From: VRUE01 sp963715455
GTDB taxonomy: Bacteria; Actinomycetota; Thermoleophilia; Solirubrobacterales; 70-9
Direction: 5' to 3'
Assembly: GCA_963715455.1 (NCBI GenBank)
Contig: OY970245.1
Coordinates: forward strand, 868,001-932,000
DNA: 64,000 nt
Under the pieces are notes generated by a model. It was not told the DNA's origin. It was given only the letters and a program-made list of their open reading frames with translations, and did not search any database. Shown piece after piece: positions 42,655 through 52,109 of this stretch. How positions within the stretch are numbered: the first letter of the stretch is position 1; every line of letters starts with the position of its first letter. Made by a program: the position numbers and the translations under genes.

Positions 42655-42667
42655 AACGAGGCGTCAG

Positions 42668-43630
42668 CTAGCTCGGATTGATGTAGGCGATCGCGATGAT
42701 CATCGCGTCGTCGATTTCGTGGTGGCCTTCCGGCACGTTGTAGATGCCGTGCAGGCGCAGCGTGTCGCCTTTTTTGATCGTCGCGATCGGATTGCCCGTG
42801 CAGACGCCCATCGAGGAAATGTGTTTACGGCCGTCCAAGTGGGTTTCGTAGCCCGCGCCGCCGTAGCCGGCGACCGAGTTGCAGAGGAGCGCTTCCCCGG
42901 CGGATTTGTTGGTCACTTCGACGTTGACGCCGTGGTCATGGATGTGCCCGGCGGCGGCGATCAGTTTGCCGCCGAAGGTGGCGTTCCAGTCTTTGTGCGT
43001 ATCGCTGAGGCCGAACGGGACCGAGATCAGCGAATCGAAACTGCATCCGTCAGCATCGAGCCAGACCGGTCGTAGCGATGCGCGGTTGGTGTGATCGCTG
43101 CCGGTCGCGTACTTCCATGTCACCTTAATTTTCACTTTTTTGCTGGTCGTTTCCCAGTTCATCAGGTCATAGACCATGTTCCAGGTCTCCGAGCTGTTGA
43201 CCTTGTAGCCGTAGTTCAGCGATTGGAGATCGATCGCGGTGCGCTCGTTGCCGGTGGCGAAGAAGCGCTCGCCGAGCAAGCCAGGGCCGCTTTTGCCGCA
43301 AGTGGCGTCCGTCTTGCCGCTCGATTGGGCCATGAACACCGCGTGGTGGAGCATCGGGCCCTCTAAGATGTTGGCTTTGGTGCCGTTTTCGTAGACGAGG
43401 TCCGGTGTGGCGCCGATCAGCGTGCAGCCGGTGCACGGCTTCGAGATGTTGGTGGCGATAGCGTTTGCGATCTGCCCCATCGAGTCGTGGTCGTGGGGAT
43501 CGCCGCCACCGGCGGGGATCGTGTAGGGACCGTATTCAATCGTTTTGGTCGTTATTGCAGCGTTGGCCGTCGCGGGCGCAAAGAGCGCGACCGCACAGGC
43601 GAGCAACGCCAGACGTCTGAGTGCTGGCAT
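42668..43630 (-). CDS. Secreted SURNod19-like protein with copper-monooxygenase-like His motifs
   Basis: 320 residues from the ATG at 43630, with GGAGG upstream. The signal peptide LALLACAVALFAPATANA is followed by a protein resembling the stress up-regulated Nod19 family: EGPMLHHAVFMAQSSG, ATCGKSGPGLLGERFFATGN and GYKVNSSETWNMVYDLMNWE. HHAVF and AAGHIHDHGVNVEV resemble copper-site histidines of peptidylglycine monooxygenase-type folds, but that is inference. Pairs of Cys (KPCTGCTL, DADGCSF) suggest disulfides. Function unknown in bacteria. Confidence 0.55.
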   Translation of the reverse strand: MPALRRLALLACAVALFAPATANAAITTKTIEYGPYTIPAGGGDPHDHDSMGQIANAIATNISKPCTGCTLIGATPDLVYENGTKANILEGPMLHHAVFMAQSSGKTDATCGKSGPGLLGERFFATGNERTAIDLQSLNYGYKVNSSETWNMVYDLMNWETTSKKVKIKVTWKYATGSDHTNRASLRPVWLDADGCSFDSLISVPFGLSDTHKDWNATFGGKLIAAAGHIHDHGVNVEVTNKSAGEALLCNSVAGYGGAGYETHLDGRKHISSMGVCTGNPIATIKKGDTLRLHGIYNVPEGHHEIDDAMIIAIAYINPS

Positions 43631-43780
43631 TAGTTGCCTCCAGAGAGAGATGGACGATTACAGCAAATACTGTCGAATACTCAGGTATCGTAAACAGATA
43701 GCTGCGTACCTGTCAATCCCTCTAGGCCACCACTCGATGCTCAAGTACCGCTGGCAGCCAGTGCAGGGGAACAGGGGGCG

Positions 43781-44926
43781 TTACTGGATGACTGGCAGCA
43801 GGGTGCCGCTCACAGGAGGGGCTTCGGCAGCCGGCACGGCCTGCAGGACGGGCAGCTCCTGTGGCGTGGCGGCGACGATGCCACGGGCGGCCTGGCGGAT
43901 CGTCTGAGAGGCGGGCGAGTCCGGCTCGGCCGTGACCAGCGGGGTGCCGGCGTCAGCGTGCTCGCGCAGCGCCTCGGAGAGCGGCACCTTGCCGAGTAGG
44001 GGAATGTCGAGTTCGTCGGCGAGCAGCTGGCCGCCTCCCTCGCCGAAGATCGTGAAGCGCTCCCCGTCCGGCGTGGTGAAGCCCGACATGTTCTCGATCG
44101 CGCCGAGCAGCTCGAGGTCGAACTTCTTGGCCATCTCGGCGCCGCGCTTGGCCACTGTCTGCGCCGCTGGCTGGGGCGTGGTGACGATCAGGAACTTGGC
44201 CTGGGGGAGCAACTGGGCGAGGGTCATCGAGACGTCGCCGGTGCCGGGCGGCAAGTCGAGCAGCAGGTACTCGAGCTCCCCCCAGGCGACGTCCTCGAGG
44301 AATTGCTGGATCGCCTTGTGCAGCATCGGCCCGCGCCAGACGACGGCCGAGTTCTCCTCGACAAAGAAGCCGATCGACATCACCTTGACTCCGCCAGCTG
44401 CTTCCAGCGGCAGGATCTTGCGCTCCCCGTTGACCTCCGGTTTGTGGTTGACGCCGAGCATGCGCGGGATCGAGTAGCCGTAGACGTCGCAGTCGAGAGC
44501 GCCGGCCGGATGGCCTTCGGCACTCAGCGCAGCGGCCAGGTTGGCGGTCATCGTCGACTTGCCCACGCCACCCTTGCCCGAGGCGACGCAGATCACGTTT
44601 TTCACCTGGGCCAGGGCGCCAGCGGGCAGCTTGCCGCGGCCCAGCGTCTGCTGCAGGCTCGATTTCTCCTCGTCGGAGAGGACGTCAAAGCCGACCGCGA
44701 CCTCGGTCACGCCGTCCAGCTCGGAGACCTGGGCGGCCACCGCCTGTTCGAAGTGCGAGCGAATTGGGCACCCGGCCGTAGTCAGTGAGACGATCACCTC
44801 AACCCGACCGCTGTCCTTGATCTCGATCGAGCGCACCATGCCCAGCTCGACGATTGAGCGGCGCAGCTCGGGGTCGATGACCGCCCGCAGCTTCTCAGTG
44901 ATCTGATCCTTGGTCGGCAGAGACAT
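43781..44926 (-). CDS. Mrp/NBP35-family P-loop ATPase, iron-sulfur cluster carrier
   Basis: 381 residues from the ATG at 44926; the much longer open frame upstream is a shadow of the convergent-strand gene. An N-terminal MIP18-like domain (EKLRAVIDPELRRSIVELGM) is fused to the ATPase: deviant Walker A VASGKGGVGKSTMTANLAAA, DCDVYGYSIPRMLGV, LLLDLPPGTGDVSMTLAQLL, and LGAIENMSGF. The usual CxxC before the C-terminus is missing: the segment reads ENMSGFTTPDGERFTIFGEG. Family members help load Fe-S clusters. Confidence 0.92.
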   Translation of the reverse strand: MSLPTKDQITEKLRAVIDPELRRSIVELGMVRSIEIKDSGRVEVIVSLTTAGCPIRSHFEQAVAAQVSELDGVTEVAVGFDVLSDEEKSSLQQTLGRGKLPAGALAQVKNVICVASGKGGVGKSTMTANLAAALSAEGHPAGALDCDVYGYSIPRMLGVNHKPEVNGERKILPLEAAGGVKVMSIGFFVEENSAVVWRGPMLHKAIQQFLEDVAWGELEYLLLDLPPGTGDVSMTLAQLLPQAKFLIVTTPQPAAQTVAKRGAEMAKKFDLELLGAIENMSGFTTPDGERFTIFGEGGGQLLADELDIPLLGKVPLSEALREHADAGTPLVTAEPDSPASQTIRQAARGIVAATPQELPVLQAVPAAEAPPVSGTLLPVIQ

Positions 44927-45043
44927 CGAATCATTCTCGCAAAGGCGAGCCTTGCGCCACCCGGCGGGTCGATTCCGGCGAGGGGAGAGATCGGTTGGCT
45001 GCGCCCTTAAGTCCTCCACGTGCTGTCCAGCAAAGGAGGGGTT

Positions 45044-47308
45044 ATGTCGAACACACGCGGTGGCCTCGGTCGCATCGTCGCAATGGGAATCGCTCTGGCG
45101 CTTGCCTTGCTCCTGCTTGGAGCCAAGGAGGCGAGCGCGGGCAAGTACGCGGTCGCCCAGTGCGGTTGGTATGTGGGCGCCGACGCCAGCTGGGCGGACT
45201 CGACCGGGGGCGTCAAGTTTCGTCCCGATGCTTGGTGCGTTCCGCCGGCGGGCCAGGATCCCTTCGACGGCGTCCACCTGAAGAGCTTCACCCGCGACGG
45301 GCAAGCGACGGTCTCCGGCACGCGCTACGCACGCTGGCGCTGGGAGGCGCCGGCCGGAACGGGCATCTCCCAGGTGCGCGGCACCTGGTGGCACGCCCTG
45401 CACGACGGCATGGAGCAACGAATCGGGGTGGCCACCTGGAATGGCGGCTTCGATGCCTTCGCCGCTGCGGGTGGTACAGACACGACGCTGCGTGAGTTCG
45501 TCGCCGGCTTCAACCCGGCCCAGCCGGCATTCGAGGATCGCTTGCTCTGCGCACGCGGAGAAAGCAAATGGTGCAACCTCAGCCCGGGCTCCTGGTCGGC
45601 GATCCGGGCTCTGACGATCACCGTCCAGGACGACCAGTGGCCGGCGGCGGCGATCGGCGGCGAGATCACCGGGGGAGGGTGGCGGCGCGGCGTGCAGGGG
45701 GTCGGCTTCTGGGGCAGCGACGTCGGCGGCGGCATCCGCTTCGGCGAGACCGCGGTCGACGGCGCCCGTGTCAACCTCACCGAGTACAGCTGCGCGAAGG
45801 CGATGATCGGCGGCGAGTGGCGGGCCACCTTGATGCGTCCCTGCAGCCTTGGCGTCTCCGGCAGCGCGCCGATCGACACCACCCGCTTCAGCGATGGTCC
45901 TCACAGCCTCCACCACTGTGTTACCGACTTCGCTGGGCTTGGCGCCTGCACCCCTGACCAGACCTTCTACGTCGACAACAACCCGCCCGCGCACCCCCGC
46001 GGCCTCCTGCTTGCGGGTGACGAAGGCTGGCGGCGAGTAAATGACTTCGACCTTTCCTGGGTCAATCCCGATCAGGGTGTGGCCAGCGCGATTGGCGGCG
46101 CCTTCCAACGCATTGAGGGACCGGCCGGTTACGACGGTGGGGCCAAGTACGCCGCCGGGCGCAACCTGAGCACGCTTGCGGACCTCTTCGTTCCCCGGGC
46201 GGGTGTCTATTCGGCAAGTGTCTGGCTGCGCGATGAGGCCGGCAACGTGGATCCCGCTTCGGCGGCGTCGATCCAGCTGCGCTTCGACGACGTGCCTCCG
46301 GGGGTGGCCTTCGAGCCCAGCCCGGCGGGTGTCGAGGTGCCCGAGCTGATCCGGGCACGGATCGTCGATTCCCATTCAGGTCCGCTGGGTGGCGAGATCC
46401 ACTACCGGCGACTGGATGCCAAGCAGTGGGCCGAGCTGCCGGCAAAGTTCCAGGTCGGCGGGACGGCCGATGCGGCCGAGCTCTCCGCCCGACTGCCCGC
46501 TGACCTCGGCCCCGGCACCTACGTCTTCCGGGCAGATGCACGCGATGCCGCCGGCAACACGAGCTCCAGCTCCAGGCGCGCCGACGGGATCGAGATGACC
46601 GTGCGCAAGACGGCGCAGGGCGCCGCGGTGGCGACGGCGAAGCCGGCCGGCTCGCCCGGGATGAAGACCCGCATCTTCGCCAGGCTGCATTGGCGGGGTC
46701 GCTCCGGCACGCAGCTGACCGTGCCCTTTCGGGTCGCGGCGACCCTCCACGGCCGCCTCCTCGACGCCGATGGCGCCGGCCTCGGTGGTCGCCGGCTGCG
46801 CGTGGTCGAGCGGCCGTCGCGCGGCGCTTTGCGCGGGGCCCGAGCCGAGACCGTGACGACTGGCAGGCACGGTGGCTTCCAGCTCCGGCTCACACCCGGT
46901 CCCTCCAGACGTGTCGCCGTTTCCTTCAAGGGCGAGACACGCCTGGAGGGCGCCAAGCCCCGGCCACTAACTCTCAGGGTGCGGGGCGGCGTCGACCTCC
47001 AGGCGACGCCTCAGGCGCTGCACACCGGCGAGGCGGTCCGCTTTCGCGGTCGGGTCCGCACGCTGGGTGCGCCGCTGCCCCGACGCGGCAAGCTGGTTGC
47101 GATCCAGTACTTTGAGCAGGAGACCAAGCGCTGGCGTCCGGTGCTGGTCACCCGCAGCGATCACAGCGGCCGTTTCCATGCCAGCTACCGCTTTCGCTAC
47201 GTCAGTGGCACGGCCGAGATACGGCTGCGAGCGGTCGCCTTGGCCGAGGAGCACTGGCCCTATGCACCGGGTGCTTCACGCGCGATCGACGTGCGCGTGA
47301 CCGGGTAG
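45044..47308 (+). CDS. Large secreted surface protein with Ig-like regions
   Basis: 754 residues from the ATG at 45044, preceded by AAAGGAGG. A signal peptide (VAMGIALALALLLLGAKEAS) is followed by a lectin-like N-terminal region rich in Trp and Gly (YAVAQCGWYVGADASWADST) and Ig-like stretches such as FRADARDAAGNTSSSSRRAD. The C-terminal part carries two CNA-B/carboxypeptidase-regulatory-like modules (ATLHGRLLDADGAGLGGRRL, VRFRGRVRTLGAPLPRRGKL). It resembles large actinobacterial surface proteins of unknown function. No membrane anchor is seen. Confidence 0.72.
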   Translation: MSNTRGGLGRIVAMGIALALALLLLGAKEASAGKYAVAQCGWYVGADASWADSTGGVKFRPDAWCVPPAGQDPFDGVHLKSFTRDGQATVSGTRYARWRWEAPAGTGISQVRGTWWHALHDGMEQRIGVATWNGGFDAFAAAGGTDTTLREFVAGFNPAQPAFEDRLLCARGESKWCNLSPGSWSAIRALTITVQDDQWPAAAIGGEITGGGWRRGVQGVGFWGSDVGGGIRFGETAVDGARVNLTEYSCAKAMIGGEWRATLMRPCSLGVSGSAPIDTTRFSDGPHSLHHCVTDFAGLGACTPDQTFYVDNNPPAHPRGLLLAGDEGWRRVNDFDLSWVNPDQGVASAIGGAFQRIEGPAGYDGGAKYAAGRNLSTLADLFVPRAGVYSASVWLRDEAGNVDPASAASIQLRFDDVPPGVAFEPSPAGVEVPELIRARIVDSHSGPLGGEIHYRRLDAKQWAELPAKFQVGGTADAAELSARLPADLGPGTYVFRADARDAAGNTSSSSRRADGIEMTVRKTAQGAAVATAKPAGSPGMKTRIFARLHWRGRSGTQLTVPFRVAATLHGRLLDADGAGLGGRRLRVVERPSRGALRGARAETVTTGRHGGFQLRLTPGPSRRVAVSFKGETRLEGAKPRPLTLRVRGGVDLQATPQALHTGEAVRFRGRVRTLGAPLPRRGKLVAIQYFEQETKRWRPVLVTRSDHSGRFHASYRFRYVSGTAEIRLRAVALAEEHWPYAPGASRAIDVRVTG

Positions 47309-47311
47309 GGT
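47306..47311 (+). promoter_or_regulatory. -10 box (TAGGGT) of the cyclophilin gene
   Basis: TAGGGT overlaps the stop codon of the preceding gene and ends 7 bases before the ATG at 47319. Confidence 0.55.
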
Positions 47312-47318
47312 GGGGCCA

Positions 47319-47777
47319 ATGTCGCAAGCAACGCTTCACACCAGCGCCGGGGCGATCGTGCTCGAGCTGCATGACGAGGACGCGCCGAAAACCGTCGATA
47401 ACTTCCGCAAGCTCGCCGCGGAGAAGTTCTACGACGAACTCGTCTTCCACCGGGTGATTCCCGACTTCATGATCCAGGGCGGCTGCCCAGAAGGAACCGG
47501 TAGCGGTGGTCCTGGTTACACCTTCGAGGATGAGTTCAACGATCACAAGGTGGTGCGCGGCGCGCTGGCGATGGCCAACGCTGGGCCTAACACCAATGGC
47601 TCACAGTTCTTCATCGTCACCACCGAGGCGGCTCCCTGGCTGGACGGCAAGCACACCGTTTTCGGCCAGGTTGTGGAGGGCCTGGAGGCGGTCGACGCGA
47701 TCGAGTCGTCGGAGACCGATGCCTCCGATCGGCCGCTCGAGCCGCAGACGATCGAGCGCGTCGAGCTGGGCGAGTAG
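47319..47777 (+). CDS. Cyclophilin-type peptidyl-prolyl isomerase
   Basis: 152 residues from the ATG at 47319. The fold motifs FHRVIPDFMIQGGCPEGTGS (active-site Arg and Phe), GALAMANAGPNTNGSQFFIV and WLDGKHTVFGQVVEGLEAVD are complete. There is no signal peptide, so it is cytoplasmic and assists proline isomerisation during folding. Confidence 0.96.
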   Translation: MSQATLHTSAGAIVLELHDEDAPKTVDNFRKLAAEKFYDELVFHRVIPDFMIQGGCPEGTGSGGPGYTFEDEFNDHKVVRGALAMANAGPNTNGSQFFIVTTEAAPWLDGKHTVFGQVVEGLEAVDAIESSETDASDRPLEPQTIERVELGE

Positions 47778-47810
47778 CCCGGCTCCGGTCTCTCACCTCC
47801 TCCTCGGCGC

Positions 47811-48431
47811 TCAGCTGCCGAGGATCATGGCGATGAAGAAGACGATCACCACCTCGCTGACGATCCACGAGTTGGTGTTCATCCAGTCGCGCACCTTTGG
47901 CAGGAACGCCTGAGCCCGATCTCCCATTACCGCGACGAACAGCGCCGGCAGGGATAGCAGCAGCAGCGTGAGGAAGATGAAGGACAGCGCGTCCAGCCAC
48001 GGGTCGCCGTGGTTGCCGAGGAAGCTGCCGACGCTGATCGAGGTGACAATGTCGCTGGGGAAGAAGCCCAGCAGCAGGAAGCCGAGCACAAAGGTCGCTT
48101 TCGGCGTCGCCCCTTGGAGCTTGCCCATCCATTTCGGCGGCTCTGCCTGATTGCGGCCGCGGAAGGTCTGGATCGCGGCGAAGACGAGCAGCGCGACGAC
48201 TATGTAGTCGATCGTGTTGTTGCTCGACCCCCCTTCTTCGCCGGCGTCGCTGGCGCCTTGGGACAAGAGGTAGGCGACGGTGACGACCGCGGTGATCGAA
48301 AGCGCCGCGCCGAGGACGTAGGCCGCTGAAACCTTGCGCCACGACTCGCTGGTGGCGAAGAAGAAGGAGCTGATGATCTGCGGCCCGGCGACCATGACGA
48401 AGGCGAGCGGCAGGATCTTGGCGACGTCCAT
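47811..48431 (-). CDS. GAP-family (SfLAP-like) membrane protein
   Basis: 206 residues from the ATG at 48431. Six helices and the motifs LPLAFVMVAGPQIISSFFFA and FVLGFLLLGFFPSDIVTSIS fit the GAP/Sap family known in mycobacteria, where members help move glycolipids to the surface. The link here is by family only. Convergent with the cyclophilin gene. Confidence 0.72.
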   Translation of the reverse strand: MDVAKILPLAFVMVAGPQIISSFFFATSESWRKVSAAYVLGAALSITAVVTVAYLLSQGASDAGEEGGSSNNTIDYIVVALLVFAAIQTFRGRNQAEPPKWMGKLQGATPKATFVLGFLLLGFFPSDIVTSISVGSFLGNHGDPWLDALSFIFLTLLLLSLPALFVAVMGDRAQAFLPKVRDWMNTNSWIVSEVVIVFFIAMILGS

Positions 48432-48486
48432 GAGCGCCAGCCTCTCACATGGTCAAGCGGCGCCGACTGCGCTTAGGATTCGCGGC

Positions 48487-48705
48487 GTGCACCAACCATC
48501 GATCCCCTTCATGATCGAGCATCAGCGCAGACACGAAGCGGCGGCAGCCGCTTCGGCGGATCGGCGTCGCCGGGAGGCGGAACTCGCGCGGCAGCGCCAA
48601 CGGCAGGCAAAGCTGGAGACGGCCTTTCTCGTCCTCTTGGCGGTCGAAGATTCGACCGCCTGGGCACCCCATCGCAGTCCCCACGGAATAAATGGTGGCG
48701 ATTGA
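48487..48705 (+). CDS. Small charged protein of unknown function
   Basis: 72 residues from a GTG at 48487; an ATG at 48511 is an alternative start. The sequence is Arg/Ala/Gln-rich (HEAAAAASADRRRREAELAR) and may be one long helix, with a short hydrophobic stretch (ETAFLVLLAVED). Its stop overlaps the TTG start of the next gene (TTGA), which is the main reason to treat it as real. No family recognised. Confidence 0.4.
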   Translation: MHQPSIPFMIEHQRRHEAAAAASADRRRREAELARQRQRQAKLETAFLVLLAVEDSTAWAPHRSPHGINGGD

Positions 48706-49352
48706 ACGCACCGGCCAAGCACGCTTGTTTTGCCGTGGAGCGGGCGCGACGAGGCTACCTCAAGCTCCTTGATCGCGACAAGCCGGTTTTTCCGCCGGAG
48801 GGCCGTAGCGCCGGGGAGCACCTGGTCGAGCTCTGTCTGGCCTCGAAAGGCGACGAACTTGCCGCCGGCACCGCCAGGAAGCACGTGGCTGATGGCTACT
48901 CCTATGTCGATCAACTAAGGCTGGCCGACCGTAGCGGAAGCATCGAAGCAATCGTAGTAATCACCGAGCAGGGTGATTTCCCCGACTTTGGAGCAGCAGC
49001 GGAGGCGGCAATAGACCGAGGCGCCGAGGCGATCGTTGCCGACCTTCGTGCTGGCGCCACGGATATGTATATCGATCCAGATTCGATCGTGGGATTCGGG
49101 AGCGTTGGATGGCAGAAAGGCTGGCGAGCCGGCTACTTCGGAGTCGAGTGCCCTGTCGGCGATTCGGACGACTTCTGGACCGAGTGGGAGTTCGCTGCGC
49201 CAATCAAGCAGATCTTGGCGGTGCTGGACGCGCTCGAGACCCAAGGGTGGCGCGTGGCGCGCGTGTCCGAGGACCGCGGCCTGTTTCAGGGCAGTCATAC
49301 CGACAACGACTCCGCCGTGACCACGATCCGCCACTGGCTCGTCAGGTCCTAG
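48702..49352 (+). CDS. Conserved-looking protein of unknown function
   Basis: 216 residues from the TTG at 48702, overlapping the preceding stop. No family is recognised. The sequence is a mixed alpha/beta type (AIVVITEQGDFPDFGAAAEA, IEAIV, TDMYIDPDSIVGFG) with no membrane segment or signal peptide. It ends 86 bases before the minus-strand tRNA-Ser gene. Confidence 0.65.
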   Translation: MNAPAKHACFAVERARRGYLKLLDRDKPVFPPEGRSAGEHLVELCLASKGDELAAGTARKHVADGYSYVDQLRLADRSGSIEAIVVITEQGDFPDFGAAAEAAIDRGAEAIVADLRAGATDMYIDPDSIVGFGSVGWQKGWRAGYFGVECPVGDSDDFWTEWEFAAPIKQILAVLDALETQGWRVARVSEDRGLFQGSHTDNDSAVTTIRHWLVRS

Positions 49353-49437
49353 GCCCGGACCAGCACGGGAGAGCCCACCCTCGACTGCTGGCGGACAGGA
49401 CCGAGAGCTCCATAGGGGACTCTCAAGCAGGCTGAAG

Positions 49438-49526
49438 CGGAGGGGGAGGGATTCGAACCCTCGAGACGCCTTGCGACGTCTGCCGGTTTTCAAGACCGGT
49501 GCATTCAACCGCTCTGCCACCCCTCC
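49438..49526 (-). tRNA. tRNA-Ser (anticodon TGA)
   Basis: The acceptor stem GGAGGGG pairs 49520-49526 with 49439-49445. The anticodon loop reads CTTGAAA, a long variable arm is present, and the T-arm is GGGTTCGAATCCC. CCA is not encoded. Confidence 0.95.
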
Positions 49527-49602
49527 GGGGAGTAGGCGATGCGTTGATGCTAGACGCCGGGGCAAAGGTCTGCGATCGCTCTAGATGATTGTATTGTCTG
49601 CA

Positions 49603-50751
49603 ATGCGTCGTCTCCTTCTACTTGCCTCGGCGATGGTCTTCTTCGACGTCGCCTTCTTCTCGGCGATCGCGCCGCTGCTCCCGGACTATGTCTCCGAGTT
49701 TGGGCTGAGCAAGGCGCAGGCCGGCGTGCTTTCCGCCTCTTATGCGGCGGGCACCTTGGTCTTCTCGCTGCCGGCTGGCCTGCTGGCGGCGCGCTTCGGG
49801 GCGCGCCGCACGGTGATCGTGGGCCTCTTGCTGCTCGGCGACGCCAGCATCGTCTTCGGCTTCGCTGAGAGCTTCCCGCTGCTCGCCTCGGCGCGCTTTG
49901 CCCAGGGTGCCTCCGGGGCGCTGATCTGGTCGGGGGCGCTCACCTGGTTGATCACCGTGGCACCCGCCGAGCGCCGTGGCTCAGTGATCGGTACGGCGTT
50001 GGGGACCGCTGTGGCTGGCGCGCTACTGGGCCCGGCGCTGGGGGCTTTCGCGGCATCTGTGGGCACCGAGATCGTCTTCACCGCGGTCTGTGGCTTCTCC
50101 ACCGTGCTGGCGTTCTTTGCCTCCCGTCTGCCCGAGGCCAAGGCGCCGGAGCAGCAGGACCTGCACACTGTGGCCGAGACGATCTTCAGTCGACCGATTC
50201 TGATGGCGACCGCCTTCGTCGCCATCCCCTCGGTCATGTTCGGTGCGATCGAGGTGCTGGCGCCGCTGCAGATCTCTGATCTAGGGGGCGGTCACGCGCT
50301 GATCGCCGGTGGCTTCATCGCGGGGGCTGCCCTCGAGGCGATCCTGGCGCCGATCGCCGGGCGCTACTCGGATCGAGCGGGACGGCGCTTCCCCTTCACC
50401 GTCGGCCTGGCGATCTGCGCCGTGGCGATGGCCGCGGTGGCTATCGGGGCGACGATGGGCGTCGTCATAGCCGGCCTGATGCTGACCTCGCTTGGGGGCG
50501 GGATCTGCTTCACGCCGGCGCTGACGATGCTCTCCGAGGCGGCCGAAGCGACCGGCCTGCACCAGGGCTTCGCAGCCGGGCTCTCCAACCTCGCTTGGGC
50601 TGCGGGCCAGGTGATTGGCGGGCTTGCCGGTGGGGGCGGTGCCAGCATCGCCGGCAACGCCGCGCCGAGCATCGCGATCATCGTGTTGCTGCTGGGCACC
50701 GTCGTCTATGCCCTCCGTGCGCTCGCACCGCCGTCGATACGCCCCGTTTAG
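49603..50751 (+). CDS. MFS transporter
   Basis: 382 residues from the ATG at 49603; an ATG at 49585 adds six residues, and TATTGT lies 5 bases before 49603. Twelve helices are expected. GLLAARFGARRTVIVGLLLL is the major-facilitator loop motif between helices 2 and 3, and GRYSDRAGRRFPFTVGLAI its repeat in the second half. GLSKAQAGVLSASYAAGTLV is a typical drug-efflux-like helix region. Substrate unknown. Confidence 0.9.
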   Translation: MRRLLLLASAMVFFDVAFFSAIAPLLPDYVSEFGLSKAQAGVLSASYAAGTLVFSLPAGLLAARFGARRTVIVGLLLLGDASIVFGFAESFPLLASARFAQGASGALIWSGALTWLITVAPAERRGSVIGTALGTAVAGALLGPALGAFAASVGTEIVFTAVCGFSTVLAFFASRLPEAKAPEQQDLHTVAETIFSRPILMATAFVAIPSVMFGAIEVLAPLQISDLGGGHALIAGGFIAGAALEAILAPIAGRYSDRAGRRFPFTVGLAICAVAMAAVAIGATMGVVIAGLMLTSLGGGICFTPALTMLSEAAEATGLHQGFAAGLSNLAWAAGQVIGGLAGGGGASIAGNAAPSIAIIVLLLGTVVYALRALAPPSIRPV

Positions 50752-50763
50752 GGCTGAGCGGGC

Positions 50764-50769
50764 TAGGCT
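50764..50769 (+). promoter_or_regulatory. -10 box (TAGGCT) of the lactone oxidase gene
   Basis: TAGGCT ends 8 bases before the ATG at 50778. Confidence 0.5.
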
Positions 50770-50777
50770 CAACCGGC

Positions 50778-52100
50778 ATGCCTGCGGCAGGTAGACAGCA
50801 CGACGACGGGCACCCCTGGCGCAACTGGGCGGGAGATCAAACCTGCACGCCGTTCGAGCGCCTGCGCCCTGGCTCCCGGGAGCAGTTGGCCGAGGCGATT
50901 GCCGCCGCTGTCAGCGCCGGGCGCAAGGTCGCCGTCGCCGGCACTGGTCACTCGTTCACCGAGGCGGCGATGACCGCCGGCACGATGATCGACGTCGGAG
51001 CGCTGAGTGGCGTGATTGATGCGGACCCTGTCTCCGGTCTGGTCGAGGTTGGTGCCGGCACGGTGCTCGCCGAGCTCAACGCGGAGCTGAACGCGCTCGG
51101 CCTTGCAATGGAGAACCTTGGCGATATCGATCGTCAAACGGTGGCGGGGGCGATATCCACCGGTACGCACGGCACCGGGGCAAAGCTGGGCAATATCTCG
51201 ACCCAGGTCGAGGCGCTGGAGTTGGTGCTGGCCGATGGCTCAACGCGCAAGCTGACGGCGAGCGAGCCAGGGTTGCTGCGCGCGGCGCGGGTGGGCATCG
51301 GTGCTCTGGGTGCGATCTCGAGCGTCACGCTGCGCTGCGTGCCTGCCTTCAACTTGCGGCGCGTCAACGCGAACCTGCCGCGTGAGGAGGTTTTCAACTC
51401 CTTCCAGGAGCGAGCCGATGCCGATGAGCACTTCGAGCTCTTCACCTTTCCCTACGCCGACTCTGCCCTTGTCATCGAGCGCAACCGCAGCGAAGGCCCG
51501 GCGCGGCCACGTGGTCGAGCTGCCGCCTTCCTCAACGATGTGGTGCTGGAGAACTGGGCGCTGGAGGCGATCTCCGCCGCCGGCAAGCTCGTCCCCCGCG
51601 CGATCCCCTCGCTCTCGCGCTTGGCGACTTGGCTGGCGGGCGGCGGCGAGGCGATCGACCGCAGCGATCGGATCTTTGCCAGCGAACGGCGTGTGCGCTT
51701 CACTGAGATGGAGTACGGCGTGCCTCGCGAGCACGGCCCCGAGGCGGCACGGCGGGTGATCGAGTGGATTCGCGCCAACCGCTACCCGGTCTTCTTCCCG
51801 ATCGAGATGCGCGTGACGGCCGGCGACGACGCGTCGCTCAGCCCCTCCCACGAGCGCGACACCGCCTACATCGCCGTGCACCAGTACCGCGGCATGGAGT
51901 GGCACCCCTACTTCGAGGCGGTCGAGTCGATCATGGGCTCTTACGGCGGCCGACCGCACTGGGGCAAGCGCCACTTCCAGACCGCCGCGACTCTGGCCGA
52001 GCGCTATCCCCGCTGGGCCGAGTTCCATGCGGCGCGCGACGAGCTGGACCCCGGTCGCGTTTTCACCAACGAGTACGCCGAGCGCGTGCTCGGGCCTTGA
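50778..52100 (+). CDS. FAD-linked sugar-1,4-lactone oxidase (arabinonolactone/gulonolactone oxidase-like)
   Basis: 440 residues from the ATG at 50778. The FAD-binding half carries VAVAGTGHSFTEAAMTAGTM and GDIDRQTVAGAISTGTHGTG, the hallmarks of aldonolactone oxidases. The C-terminal half has EFHAARDELDPGRVFTNEYA and the PHWGKRHFQ signature. It oxidises an aldono-lactone with oxygen. Its neighbour on the opposite strand is an amino-acid aldolase-like gene; the pairing recurs in actinobacteria, though the reason is unknown. Confidence 0.88.
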   Translation: MPAAGRQHDDGHPWRNWAGDQTCTPFERLRPGSREQLAEAIAAAVSAGRKVAVAGTGHSFTEAAMTAGTMIDVGALSGVIDADPVSGLVEVGAGTVLAELNAELNALGLAMENLGDIDRQTVAGAISTGTHGTGAKLGNISTQVEALELVLADGSTRKLTASEPGLLRAARVGIGALGAISSVTLRCVPAFNLRRVNANLPREEVFNSFQERADADEHFELFTFPYADSALVIERNRSEGPARPRGRAAAFLNDVVLENWALEAISAAGKLVPRAIPSLSRLATWLAGGGEAIDRSDRIFASERRVRFTEMEYGVPREHGPEAARRVIEWIRANRYPVFFPIEMRVTAGDDASLSPSHERDTAYIAVHQYRGMEWHPYFEAVESIMGSYGGRPHWGKRHFQTAATLAERYPRWAEFHAARDELDPGRVFTNEYAERVLGP

Positions 52101-52109
52101 ACCTCTGCT

